This document shows positions 16,594-24,209 of a stretch of DNA of 30,562 bases, piece after piece. A program made the position numbers and the translations under genes. The notes under the pieces were generated by a model that was not told the DNA's origin, made no database searches, and saw only the letters and a program-made list of their open reading frames with translations. The stretch covers positions 1 to 30,562 of the forward strand of contig JAGKWS010000043.1 in assembly GCA_021151685.1 (NCBI GenBank), read 5' to 3'. This DNA comes from Chitinophagaceae bacterium. GTDB lineage: Bacteria > Bacteroidota > Bacteroidia > Chitinophagales > Chitinophagaceae. Numbering within the stretch: the first letter of the stretch is position 1; each line of letters opens with the position of its first letter.

Positions 16594-16617
16594 GCAACGA
16601 CTGGGCCGTTGCTACCT
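16589..16617 (-). terminator. Perfect 11-bp hairpin after the methyltransferase gene
   Basis: Arms 16589-16599 and 16607-16617 are fully complementary, with a 7-base loop. It lies 39 bases after the methyltransferase stop on the minus strand and only 8 bases before the ytxJ ATG. A short TTTG follows. It probably ends the methyltransferase transcript and insulates ytxJ. Confidence 0.65.
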
Positions 16618-16655
16618 ATTGCACTATCATTCAAGGCTATGATATGTTCTGAAAA

Positions 16656-17456
16656 TTATGGTTTCGCTACAACCAATCCCAGCACAAGTGGGAAAAGCCC
16701 TTCGCTACCCATAAGCTGATAGCGGCCGGGGGCTACCTGCACCATATTGCCAAAACAATTGCATGGTATATAATCGTACTCGCGTATGGTTTGCAACTGC
16801 AGGCCGGCATTCATCAATGCCTGTATTATCTCGGCCACACTATGGTTCCATGTAACTGATGGCAAGCCTATATCGGCATTCTGATCGGCATAGGTGGCCT
16901 TTTCCACCTCTTCTATAGCCCCTGTATTGAAGTATGGATATGTGATACGCTGAAAATTATCGTCGAACATCAGTGCAACAGGGTGCGTATCTGCAAACAC
17001 AAACCGGCCGCCCGGTTTCAGGCAGGTGGCAATAGTTTGTGCCCATTTATCCAGATCTGGCAGCCACACAATAGTACCATACGATGTAAATACTATGTCT
17101 TGCTGGCCGTGTAGTGCTGTAGGAGGTTCGTACACATCGGCACAGTAAAACGTGGCCGGCACACCAGTATCGGCAGCCAATTGGCGGGCATAGTCTATTG
17201 CTGTGTCCGAAATATCGAGACCACTGGCTGTAGCACCCAGGCGGGCCATGGCCAGTGTATCTTGCCCAAAGTGGCATTGCAGGTGCAGCAAACTCTTGCC
17301 TGCTATGTCGCCCAACAGTTCCAGCTCGGGCTCGTTAAGTATGCTTGCGCCCTGCCGGAATGCGGCATCGTTGTAGAACTGCGAAGCAATATGCACTGGG
17401 GTACGTTTGTTCCACAGTGCCTTGTTGATGTCTTTGTAATTGATTGAATTGTTCAT
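16656..17456 (-). CDS. Class I SAM-dependent methyltransferase
   Basis: A 266-residue cytoplasmic enzyme with a Rossmann methyltransferase core. Motif I is LLHLQCHFGQDTLAMARLG (56-74; the glycine-rich loop is CHFGQDT), followed by the acidic Asp81 (SGLDIS) that contacts the SAM ribose, and CADVYE (105-110) as motif II; DIVFTSYGTIVWLPDLDKWAQ precedes the helix after strand 4, and LKPGGRFVFADTHP is the strand-5 motif. The C-terminal extension includes VTWNHSVAEIIQALMNAGLQL. The methyl acceptor cannot be told. The ATG at 17456 was chosen because the frame further upstream is a hydrophobic stretch overlapping the terminator of the preceding gene. Confidence 0.87.
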   Translation of the reverse strand: MNNSINYKDINKALWNKRTPVHIASQFYNDAAFRQGASILNEPELELLGDIAGKSLLHLQCHFGQDTLAMARLGATASGLDISDTAIDYARQLAADTGVPATFYCADVYEPPTALHGQQDIVFTSYGTIVWLPDLDKWAQTIATCLKPGGRFVFADTHPVALMFDDNFQRITYPYFNTGAIEEVEKATYADQNADIGLPSVTWNHSVAEIIQALMNAGLQLQTIREYDYIPCNCFGNMVQVAPGRYQLMGSEGLFPLVLGLVVAKP

Positions 17457-17471
17457 GGTTATTTTAGGTAT

Positions 17472-17499
17472 AAAAAAAGGTGGCCTAAAAGTGGCCACC
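17472..17499 (-). terminator. Intrinsic terminator of the Cys/Lys-rich mini-protein gene
   Basis: On the minus strand GGTGGCC and GGCCACC (17499-17493 and 17485-17479) form a 7-bp stem around a 7-base loop, followed by seven T (17478-17472). This is a textbook intrinsic terminator, 29 bases after the stop codon. Confidence 0.88.
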
Positions 17500-17527
17500 A
17501 ATTAGTTGTTGAGAACAAGAAGGAAGA

Positions 17528-17725
17528 TTATTTCTTCTCAGAAGATTCTTTTTTAGCTTCTTCTTTGCCTTCTTTATGGTTGCACTCTTTCTTTTTGTCT
17601 TTGCAGCAGCCGCCAGCTTCTTTAGCGCACTTAGCATCTTTTTTCTTGCAGCATGCTTTTCCTTCTGCAAATGCTACGCCTGACACCATCATAACAGATG
17701 CGAGGAACAAGGTTACTTTTTTCAT
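17528..17725 (-). CDS. Secreted Cys/Lys-rich mini-protein with two 15-residue repeats
   Basis: A 65-residue protein. Residues 1-20 are a clear signal peptide (MKKVTLFLAS ending AFA before Glu21). The mature part has six cysteines in a regular pattern: CC at 25-26, C33, CC at 40-41, C48. This is two tandem copies of a 15-residue unit CC-x6-C-x6 (25-39 and 40-54), followed by a Lys/Glu-rich tail. His50 lies next to the last cysteine. Paired cysteines among lysines suggest periplasmic metal binding or redox/disulfide function, but no characterised family was recognised. It has a dedicated intrinsic terminator. The gene is real by its signal peptide and terminator; the function is unknown. Confidence 0.75.
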   Translation of the reverse strand: MKKVTLFLASVMMVSGVAFAEGKACCKKKDAKCAKEAGGCCKDKKKECNHKEGKEEAKKESSEKK

Positions 17726-17791
17726 TTGTTTACCGTTTAGGTTGTAAAAATAAGTAATTATTGATGTTCGGTTTTACACATTGGGGAAATT

Positions 17792-18451
17792 TTACCAATT
17801 GTGTGCTACCACTGTTACACCACCCTTTACCACGTCGCCAATCTTCACATCTACCTGCGTACCCAACGGCAAAAACAGATCGACACGAGAACCAAACTTG
17901 ATGAAGCCAAATTCCTCGTTCTGGCGCACGGTATCGCCTTCATTTACATACCAGCATATACGGCGGGCAAGGGCACCGGCAATCTGGCGCATCAGTATAT
18001 CGCCATTATCGTTGCCTATTACAATTGTGGTACGCTCGTTTTCGGTAGACGATTTGGGGTGCCATGCCACCAAATACTTACCTGCGTGGTACTTCATATA
18101 CTTTACCACACCGCTTACGGGATTTCTGTTTACATGTACATTGATGGGCGACATGAAGATGGATACCTGCAAACGTTTGTCCTTAAAATATTCAGACTCG
18201 TAGGTTTCTTCTATTACAACTACTTTACCATCGGCCGGGGCAATTATTTTGCTTTCGCCATGTATGAGGTTACGTACCGGCAGGCGGAAGAATATAACCA
18301 CCCAAAACCAGAGTAAGAAAAGTACAAATGACAAGCCTGCCGATAACCAATCGAGCGAGGTGGGAATGAAATGGAACATAGCCCAAGCCAACCCTGCCCA
18401 CAACACAGTAGCGATGAGAATATACCAGTACCCTTCGCGGTGAATTTTCAT
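17792..18451 (-). CDS. psd: Phosphatidylserine decarboxylase family proenzyme
   Basis: A 219-residue membrane-linked enzyme that converts phosphatidylserine to phosphatidylethanolamine. Two hydrophobic helices span about residues 8-27 and 36-56. The catalytic part has IIAPADGKVV (about 70-79), IFMSPINVHVNRNPVSG with the conserved His, KYHAGKYLVAWHPKSSTENER, and the self-cleavage site FGSRVD, where chain cleavage before Ser188 yields a pyruvoyl group on a 32-residue alpha chain. It is the short form with a GS site (PSD-A / archaeal-like type), common in Bacteroidota. The CDP-diacylglycerol serine transferase gene often found next to it is not here. A -7 element lies 27 bases before the ATG. 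Confidence 0.92.
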   Translation of the reverse strand: MKIHREGYWYILIATVLWAGLAWAMFHFIPTSLDWLSAGLSFVLFLLWFWVVIFFRLPVRNLIHGESKIIAPADGKVVVIEETYESEYFKDKRLQVSIFMSPINVHVNRNPVSGVVKYMKYHAGKYLVAWHPKSSTENERTTIVIGNDNGDILMRQIAGALARRICWYVNEGDTVRQNEEFGFIKFGSRVDLFLPLGTQVDVKIGDVVKGGVTVVAHNW

Positions 18452-18477
18452 ATATTATGTATTACTTAAAACGGGGG

Positions 18478-18485
18478 CAAAGGTA
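18478..18485 (-). promoter_or_regulatory. -7 promoter element for psd
   Basis: On the minus strand TACCTTTG matches TAnnTTTG, 26 bases before the psd ATG. No matching -33 element was recognised. Confidence 0.5.
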
Positions 18486-18585
18486 ACACTGTTATGATAG
18501 CTACACACTGTTGCGCAGCCACAAAGGCAAAAAATAGAAAAATAATACACCACACAGATACTGCAAAGCCATGCAATAGTAGTAG

Positions 18586-19236
18586 TTACTTCTTTTTACG
18601 GCCATCGAAGCGGCAGGAAGCACCAATGGCAAACACACTCAGCTTATCGTAACCGGCATCGGCATGCAGGCTGAACTTATCGGAAATATAGTACCTTCCC
18701 CCTATTCGTATGGCTGGTGTAACCGAGTGCGAAGTGACAGACACCGTACTGTCGCCCTTTGGCCGGGCACTCTCGGCAATATTGTTCAGGTTGAGCCCTG
18801 CACCAGCATAAAGATCTACCTTGTTGTTTTTGATGATGTGGCCAAAATGGTACATAGCCATGAGCCCTCCACTGAAGAAACGCCACTTGTTGGTAGCGGT
18901 GCGGCGCACAATGCCGGTATGGCCACTATCTACACGGGCATTGTTGAAGTAAATGGTATTGAATGCCATACCAAAACCTATACTGACACGGTTACTGACA
19001 GCATATTCGGCACGGGCATATATGGGTGCGAAACCAGACATTGGCCCTTTTTCGAAGCCTGTGGGTACCGAATAGGCCTGACGATAGCCATTGGCAAAAC
19101 CAACACCAAGGGTAAGCGTATAGGTATTTTTGACAAACGCAGACCGGACGCTATCGGCCGCCGTAGTAGTGGTTTGTCCGTTTACAACAGCAGGCAGCAG
19201 CAGGAACGCCAAAAGGCTTGAACATTTCATAGACAT
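18586..19236 (-). CDS. Outer-membrane beta-barrel protein
   Basis: A 216-residue protein (or 214 if translation starts at the second ATG at 19230, which gives the neater signal peptide MKCSSLLAFLLLPAVVNG). The mature chain has alternating polar/aromatic strands such as YTLTLGVGFANGYRQ, IYARAEYAVSNRVSIGFGMAF, DLYAGAGLNLNN, TPAIRIGGRYYISDKFSLHADAGYDKLSVFAIGASCRF, matching OmpW/outer_membrane_beta-barrel type small eight-stranded barrels of Bacteroidota. The function is unknown. The gene is divergent from paaA. Confidence 0.78.
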   Translation of the reverse strand: MSMKCSSLLAFLLLPAVVNGQTTTTAADSVRSAFVKNTYTLTLGVGFANGYRQAYSVPTGFEKGPMSGFAPIYARAEYAVSNRVSIGFGMAFNTIYFNNARVDSGHTGIVRRTATNKWRFFSGGLMAMYHFGHIIKNNKVDLYAGAGLNLNNIAESARPKGDSTVSVTSHSVTPAIRIGGRYYISDKFSLHADAGYDKLSVFAIGASCRFDGRKKK

Positions 19237-19384
19237 AGCAAACTAACAAAATAACGAGGAAACACGGCAGATATTATTTTACCCGGCCAACATAAGCAGC
19301 AAAGACAACTCTATATGCCATAATATCATTATAATCGACTGGTACATAAATGGCACACATACCTGTGGCAGACGCTAAATACCC

Positions 19385-19392
19385 TATATTTG
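19385..19392 (+). promoter_or_regulatory. -7 promoter element for paaABC
   Basis: TATATTTG matches TAnnTTTG and ends 21 bases before the paaA ATG. A possible upstream TTG start for paaA at 19390 would lie inside this element, which supports the ATG at 19414. The upstream -33 region is weak. Confidence 0.6.
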
Positions 19393-19413
19393 TGCATTAT
19401 TAAAAGCATATCT

Positions 19414-20364
19414 ATGGCGGTACAATCGTTTCAGGAGCATTTTGATAGTTTGATAGACAGAGATATAAGCATAGAGCCCAAAGACTGGATGCCGGATGAC
19501 TACAGGAAGACACTCATCCGCCAGATTTCGCAACACGCCCATTCTGAAATAATAGGCATGCTGCCAGAGGGCAACTGGATAACAAGAGCCCCATCGCTAC
19601 GTAGGAAAGCAGTACTACTGGCCAAAGTACAAGACGAAGCCGGACATGGCTTGTACCTGTACAGTGCAGCAGAAACACTGGGCATAAGCCGCGATGAAAT
19701 GTATGAGCAACTGCATACCGGCAAGGCCAAATATTCTTCTATTTTCAACTACCCTACCCTTACATGGGCCGATATGGGTGCAATTGGTTGGCTGGTAGAT
19801 GGTGCCGCTATCATGAATCAGGTACCACTGTGCCGCACATCTTATGGGCCGTATGCACGTGCCATGGTGCGCGTGTGCAAAGAGGAGAGCTTCCATCAAC
19901 GTCAGGGGTTTGAAATAATGCTGACCCTGTCTAAGGGCACTGAAGTGCAACGCAAAATGGCACAAGATGCATTTAACCGCTGGTGGTGGCCATCGCTCAT
20001 GATGTTTGGCCCCCCCGATGCTGAGAGCCCCAATACAGAACAAAGTGTGCACTGGCGCATCAAACGCTTTACGAATGATGAGCTACGCCAGAAATTTGTA
20101 GACGTAACCACCGAACAAGCCAAAGTACTGGGACTGGAAATGCCCGACAAAGACATAAAGTGGAACGAAGAACGTGGACACTACGACTTTGGCACCATAA
20201 ACTGGGATGAGTTTTGGAATGTGGTGAAGGGTAACGGCCCTTGCAACAAACAACGCATAGACGCACGTAAAAAAGCCTGGGAAGAAGGCAAATGGGTGCG
20301 CGATGCCGCTATGGCACATGCCGAAAAAAGAAAACAAAAAGCAAACAACGTGCAGGCAGCCTGA
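19414..20364 (+). CDS. paaA: Phenylacetyl-CoA 1,2-epoxidase catalytic subunit PaaA
   Basis: A 316-residue di-iron oxygenase subunit that, with PaaC, turns phenylacetyl-CoA into its ring 1,2-epoxide in aerobic phenylacetate breakdown. It is a ferritin-like helical bundle; candidate iron ligands are Glu45 (HSEII), Glu75 and His78 (DEAGH) and Glu158 with His161 (EESFH), two ExxH motifs in the expected order. Typical PaaA phrases are WMPDDYRKTLIRQISQHAHSE, EGNWITRAPSLRRKAVLLAKVQDEAGHG and NRWWWPSLMMFGPPD. The length is normal and all key residues are present. It is followed by paaB after 23 bases and paaC after 32 more. Confidence 0.96.
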   Translation: MAVQSFQEHFDSLIDRDISIEPKDWMPDDYRKTLIRQISQHAHSEIIGMLPEGNWITRAPSLRRKAVLLAKVQDEAGHGLYLYSAAETLGISRDEMYEQLHTGKAKYSSIFNYPTLTWADMGAIGWLVDGAAIMNQVPLCRTSYGPYARAMVRVCKEESFHQRQGFEIMLTLSKGTEVQRKMAQDAFNRWWWPSLMMFGPPDAESPNTEQSVHWRIKRFTNDELRQKFVDVTTEQAKVLGLEMPDKDIKWNEERGHYDFGTINWDEFWNVVKGNGPCNKQRIDARKKAWEEGKWVRDAAMAHAEKRKQKANNVQAA

Positions 20365-20387
20365 TACGTGCGCACAAGCTATATACA

Positions 20388-20690
20388 ATGACAAATAATA
20401 AACTGAACAAAAACGAATGGCCTTTGTGGGAGGTATTCATTCGCAGTAAGGCTGGTTTGGACCATAAACATGCAGGCAGCCTGCATGCTGCCGATGCGCA
20501 AATGGCCATAGAAAATGCACGCGATGTGTATACCCGCCGCATGGAAGGTGTGAGCATATGGGTTGTAGAAAGCAAACAAATACATGCTTCAGACCCCGGG
20601 CAGTCGGAATCTCTGTACGAACCTGCCAGTGACAAAGTGTACCGCCACCCTACATTTTACGACCTGCCAGACGAGGTAAAGTACATGTAA
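20388..20690 (+). CDS. paaB: Phenylacetyl-CoA epoxidase subunit PaaB
   Basis: A 100-residue small subunit that bridges PaaAC heterodimers in the epoxidase complex. WPLWEVFIRSKAGLDHKHAGSLHAADAQMAIENARDVYTRRMEGVSIWVV (about 11-60) is the characteristic PaaB sequence. The C-terminus KVYRHPTFYDLPDEVKYM is complete. The ATG at 20388 was chosen because the frame upstream overlaps the end of paaA and has no family match. Confidence 0.95.
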   Translation: MTNNKLNKNEWPLWEVFIRSKAGLDHKHAGSLHAADAQMAIENARDVYTRRMEGVSIWVVESKQIHASDPGQSESLYEPASDKVYRHPTFYDLPDEVKYM

Positions 20691-20722
20691 TGCCCCAACG
20701 CACCACACAACCAAACTACTAA

Positions 20723-21535
20723 ATGATACTTGAGTATATACTACAACTGGCAGACGATGCTCTTATAATGGGGCACCGACTGAGCGAGTGGACGGGGCAC
20801 GGCCCCATACTGGAGCAGGACATAGCCATTACCAATACCGCATTGGACCATTTGGGCCGGGCACGTAGCCTGTACCAGTATGCGGCAGAGATATTCAATG
20901 CCTTGCCTGCCGATAAAAAGACTGAGGTATTCAACTCTGTAGCCATCAACACTACGGTACAAACGGGCAAGGCTATAGACGAAGATGATCTTGCTTTTCT
21001 GAGAGATGTTCGCGACTACCGCAATATGCTGCTGGTGGAGCAACCCAATAACGACTGGGCCTACACTATAGCTCGTTCTTTTTATTTTGATGCATTTTGC
21101 TATTACTACTTTGGGTTTTTGTGCCAAAGCAGCGATGCGACTATTGCTGCAATTGCTACCAAATCGCTGAAGGAAACTACCTACCATTTGCGCTGGAGCA
21201 GCGAATGGGTGATACGCCTGGGCGATGGTACCGAAGAAAGCCACAAACGCATGCAACATGCCATAAACGAGCTATGGATGTATACCGGAGAAATGTTTGT
21301 AGCCAGTAGTGCCGACAGTGCCATTGCACAAGCAGGTATATGCCCCCTGCCAGAAACCGTGGCCGCACAGTGGAAGAACAAAGTAGCTGACATATTGCAG
21401 GAAGCAACCCTTACTTTACCAACTGGCACCTGGATGCAACAGGGTGGCAAAACAGGAGTACACTCGGAACACATGGGGTATTTGCTGGCAGAAATGCAGT
21501 TTATGCAACGAACATACCCCGGCATGGAGTGGTAA
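20723..21535 (+). CDS. paaC: Phenylacetyl-CoA epoxidase structural subunit PaaC
   Basis: A 270-residue ferritin-like partner of PaaA that lacks a functional metal site and supports the catalytic subunit. Hallmarks: LADDALIMGHRLSEWTGHGPILEQDIAITNTALDHLGRARSLY (9-51), EDDLAFLRDVRDYRNMLLVEQPNNDWAYTIARSFYFD, and KETTYHLRWSSEWVIRLGDGTEESHKRMQ. The tail GGKTGVHSEHMGYLLAEMQFMQRTYPGMEW is usual for PaaC. It ends the operon: an intrinsic terminator follows 54 bases later, so paaD and paaE, needed for maturation and electron supply, are not cotranscribed. Confidence 0.95.
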   Translation: MILEYILQLADDALIMGHRLSEWTGHGPILEQDIAITNTALDHLGRARSLYQYAAEIFNALPADKKTEVFNSVAINTTVQTGKAIDEDDLAFLRDVRDYRNMLLVEQPNNDWAYTIARSFYFDAFCYYYFGFLCQSSDATIAAIATKSLKETTYHLRWSSEWVIRLGDGTEESHKRMQHAINELWMYTGEMFVASSADSAIAQAGICPLPETVAAQWKNKVADILQEATLTLPTGTWMQQGGKTGVHSEHMGYLLAEMQFMQRTYPGMEW

Positions 21536-21588
21536 CTACCACACAATAGACCAGAAATTTTTCTGCGTTAAAATAGATTTATAGTTTT

Positions 21589-21629
21589 GGAGGCGGACAG
21601 GTTCAACGAATTTGTCCGTCTTCTTTTTT
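21589..21629 (+). terminator. Intrinsic terminator of paaABC
   Basis: An 11-bp stem (21589-21599 with 21613-21623, two G-U pairs allowed) around a 13-base loop is followed by six T (21624-21629). It closes the operon 54 bases after the paaC stop. Confidence 0.82.
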
Positions 21630-21705
21630 GAGGTATAGCCTGTGTCGTTTTGAGGGAATGAACCTCGCAATTATTATTTTGTAACTACGGTAGAGCGTAT
21701 TTGTC

Positions 21706-23043
21706 ATGAAAAAACCCGTCAACCTTGCCCTGTTACTTACAGCCTTTGTGCTGTTGTATATTACATTCAACCTGAGTCAATGGCGTGAGAAAAATCTGCT
21801 ACGCTGGGACTGTGCCAGCTATTACCTGTATCTGCCGGCCACATTCATTTATCACGACTTGGGTGAGCTGAAGTTTTACCCGGATATAGTGAAGAAGTAT
21901 CAGATGAATAATGGCAGTTACGATTACAACATATATCCGCAAAAAGCTACCGGCCTGCTACTGAACAAATATGCGGTGGGCACAGCGGTTTTTGAACTGC
22001 CATTCTTTCTGCTGGCACATGCATGGTGCTACCTTACAGACACTTACCCACCCGATGGCTACAGTACACCCTACCGTGTGATGATTATTTTTGCTATACT
22101 GGCATGGGTAATGGTGGGATTGTATGCATTGTCGCGTTTTCTGTTGCGGTACTACAGCCAGTGGGTTACTGCTATTACGGTTATACTTGTATTGTTTGCC
22201 ACCAACCTGTATTTCTATACAGTGTTCAACATAGGCATGTCGCATCCGTTCTCTTTTACACTGTTTTGCTTTGTGCTATACCATACCGAGCGTTTATATA
22301 CTACCAGCCAACGCCGGTACATTATATACCTTGCCATAACACTGGGCATGGCCCTCATTACAAGGCCAACCAATATACTGGTAGCATTGGTACCTCTGTT
22401 ATGGCCATATGGCAGGGCCATACAAGAGAAGATTCGATTCTGGTACCAATGTAAGGGGCTACTTGCAGTGGGCTCTGCCGTATTTACTGCCATATGCCTG
22501 CTACAATTTGGGTATCTGAAATACACCAGCGGCAATTGGTTTCATTTTTCCTACGAAAACGAATCTTTCGATCTGCTGCATCCTCAGTTATACAACGGTC
22601 TATTTAGCTATGCAAAGGGCTGGTTTGTATACACACCTGTTGCACTTATAGCCTGTATAGGATTTCTACCACTGTTAAAGCAACACAAAACTCTTGCAAT
22701 GCCCATACTTGTTTTTACGGTGTTCAATATATACATCGTCTTTAGCTGGGGTACATGGTACTATGGTGGGGGCTTTAGCGCACGGGCATTGATAGAGGGA
22801 ACAGCCTTACTATCGTTGCCACTTGCGGCAGTAGTGCAATGGACCTTGCAGACAAGAATGCCTACAAGGGTTGCCGTATTTTTAGCATTCGCAATATGCA
22901 TTACACTCAATACATTTCAGTCTTACCAACTGGTGAACAATGTACTGCTATGGGAACGCAACTCGAAAGCACTGTACTGGGCGGCTTTTGGCAAGCTGGA
23001 ACTTACAAACGAAGAAAAGCAACGATTGCTATTGCAAGAATAA
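21706..23043 (+). CDS. Polytopic membrane protein, GT-C glycosyltransferase-like
   Basis: A 445-residue inner-membrane protein with about 10-11 hydrophobic segments. After TM1 comes a periplasmic loop with RWDCASYYLYLPA (about 33-45), resembling the acidic DxxxYY motif of GT-C family transferases that use polyprenyl-phosphate sugars. Further loops hold NIYPQKATGLLLNKYAVGTAVFELPFF and YSYENESFDLLHPQLYNGLFSYAKGWFVYTPV-type segments (the latter near 280-310). The overall plan is shared with uncharacterised Bacteroidota proteins. Glycosyl transfer is an inference from topology and the acidic loop; an uncharacterised transporter or flippase cannot be excluded. It ends 6 bases from the convergent polyprenyl synthase. 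Confidence 0.7.
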   Translation: MKKPVNLALLLTAFVLLYITFNLSQWREKNLLRWDCASYYLYLPATFIYHDLGELKFYPDIVKKYQMNNGSYDYNIYPQKATGLLLNKYAVGTAVFELPFFLLAHAWCYLTDTYPPDGYSTPYRVMIIFAILAWVMVGLYALSRFLLRYYSQWVTAITVILVLFATNLYFYTVFNIGMSHPFSFTLFCFVLYHTERLYTTSQRRYIIYLAITLGMALITRPTNILVALVPLLWPYGRAIQEKIRFWYQCKGLLAVGSAVFTAICLLQFGYLKYTSGNWFHFSYENESFDLLHPQLYNGLFSYAKGWFVYTPVALIACIGFLPLLKQHKTLAMPILVFTVFNIYIVFSWGTWYYGGGFSARALIEGTALLSLPLAAVVQWTLQTRMPTRVAVFLAFAICITLNTFQSYQLVNNVLLWERNSKALYWAAFGKLELTNEEKQRLLLQE

Positions 23044-23049
23044 CACAAC

Positions 23050-24012
23050 CTAATACTTCCTGTCAATCACATACTCTACCAACTCCTTCATGGCTTGCAT
23101 TTCGGGCGAGTCGGGGAAACGATTGAGTAATGCCAGTGCATCGTGTTTGTATTGCAACATCTTGTCGTGTGCATATTCTATGCCACCAGACTTTTGTACG
23201 TAGGCTATCACTTCATTCACCTTGGCCCTGTCGGTACTGTTGTTCTTTACAATGTATATGATACGGCGTTTATCGGCTGACTGGGCATGCTGCAACGCAT
23301 AGATGAGCGGCAACGTCATTTTCTTTTCCTTGATGTCTATACCAGTAGGCTTGCCAATATTATCTTGCCCGTAGTCGAACAAATCGTCCTTTATTTGAAA
23401 CGCGATACCTACCTTCTCGCCAAACTGGCGAAAGACTTCGGTGACATCTTCATCGCCTGTAGCCGAGTAGGCACCCGATGCGCAAGCCGATGCCAAAAGA
23501 GAGGCTGTTTTTGCCCTGATGATGTCGAAATACAAACCTTCGTTTATATCGAGCCTGCGGGCCTTTTCCATTTGCAGCAATTCGCCCTCGCTCATTTCCT
23601 TGACTGCGCGCGATGTGATTTGCAGTAACCTGTGGTCGCCATTGTCTAAAGACAAAAGCAATCCCTTGGAAAGCAAATAATCGCCCACCAGAACGGCAAT
23701 TTTGTTTTTCCACAAAGCGTTTACCGAAAAGAAGTTGCGACGCTTGATAGAATTATCGACCACATCGTCGTGTACGAGCGATGCTGTGTGCAACAATTCT
23801 ATAAGCGATGCTGCCCGGTAAGTAGACTCGGAAATACCACCAGCTATACGGGCAGTCAAAAACACGAACATCGGTCGCATTTGCTTGCCCTTGCGCTTGA
23901 TGATGAAATGCATAATGCGATCCAGCAAAGGATTGGCACTTTTCACACTATCCGCAAATTTCTTTTCGAAAAGGGCCAGTTCGTTACCTATTACTTTTTG
24001 TACCAGTTGCAT
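23050..24012 (-). CDS. Long-chain polyprenyl diphosphate synthase
   Basis: A 320-residue cytoplasmic all-trans prenyltransferase adding isopentenyl units to an allylic diphosphate, supplying the menaquinone side chain. The first aspartate-rich motif is HDDVVD (Asp82, Asp83, Asp86) and the second QIKDDLFDYG (Asp209, Asp210, Asp213). RMRPM-like KQMRPMFVF binds substrate. Residues before the first motif are small (HTASLV), which in this family permits long products; C35 (heptaprenyl, for MK-7) would suit a Chitinophagaceae host, but the length cannot be fixed from sequence. It is a monofunctional homodimeric-type enzyme (IspB/IspA-like fold). Confidence 0.92.
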   Translation of the reverse strand: MQLVQKVIGNELALFEKKFADSVKSANPLLDRIMHFIIKRKGKQMRPMFVFLTARIAGGISESTYRAASLIELLHTASLVHDDVVDNSIKRRNFFSVNALWKNKIAVLVGDYLLSKGLLLSLDNGDHRLLQITSRAVKEMSEGELLQMEKARRLDINEGLYFDIIRAKTASLLASACASGAYSATGDEDVTEVFRQFGEKVGIAFQIKDDLFDYGQDNIGKPTGIDIKEKKMTLPLIYALQHAQSADKRRIIYIVKNNSTDRAKVNEVIAYVQKSGGIEYAHDKMLQYKHDALALLNRFPDSPEMQAMKELVEYVIDRKY

Positions 24013-24159
24013 GACGGGTATGGGCCAAAGCCACTGTAAAAGTCGACATAAGAATTCTATTTACCACAATTTTTTTGGTACACTTTTTGCCACAGGGCAA
24101 TAAAACGCTAAAATGCAGGTTATAGAGTAGCCTGGCTTGTTTTTTGCTGCCTCAGGCTA

Positions 24160-24167
24160 TACCTTTG
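24160..24167 (+). promoter_or_regulatory. -7 promoter element for the TSP3/OmpA-like gene
   Basis: TACCTTTG matches TAnnTTTG, 42 bases before the ATG at 24210. A TTG at 24137-24139, 20 bases upstream, could be the -33 element. Confidence 0.5.
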
Positions 24168-24209
24168 CTATATTTACTTTGCAGAAATCTGCCATGTAAA
24201 CTCGTAATT

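Noticed and set aside
19320..19332. ATAAT-ATC-ATTAT dyad upstream of paaA, considered as a regulator site
   Set aside because: Pure A/T, short, and no match to a known phenylacetate regulator site that I can name.
19390..19413. Upstream TTG start for paaA
   Set aside because: It would lie inside the -7 promoter element; MAVQSF at 19414 fits the family N-terminus.
24144..24209. N-terminal extension of the TSP3/OmpA-like protein
   Set aside because: It overlaps the TACCTTTG promoter element and puts 22 residues ahead of a good signal peptide.
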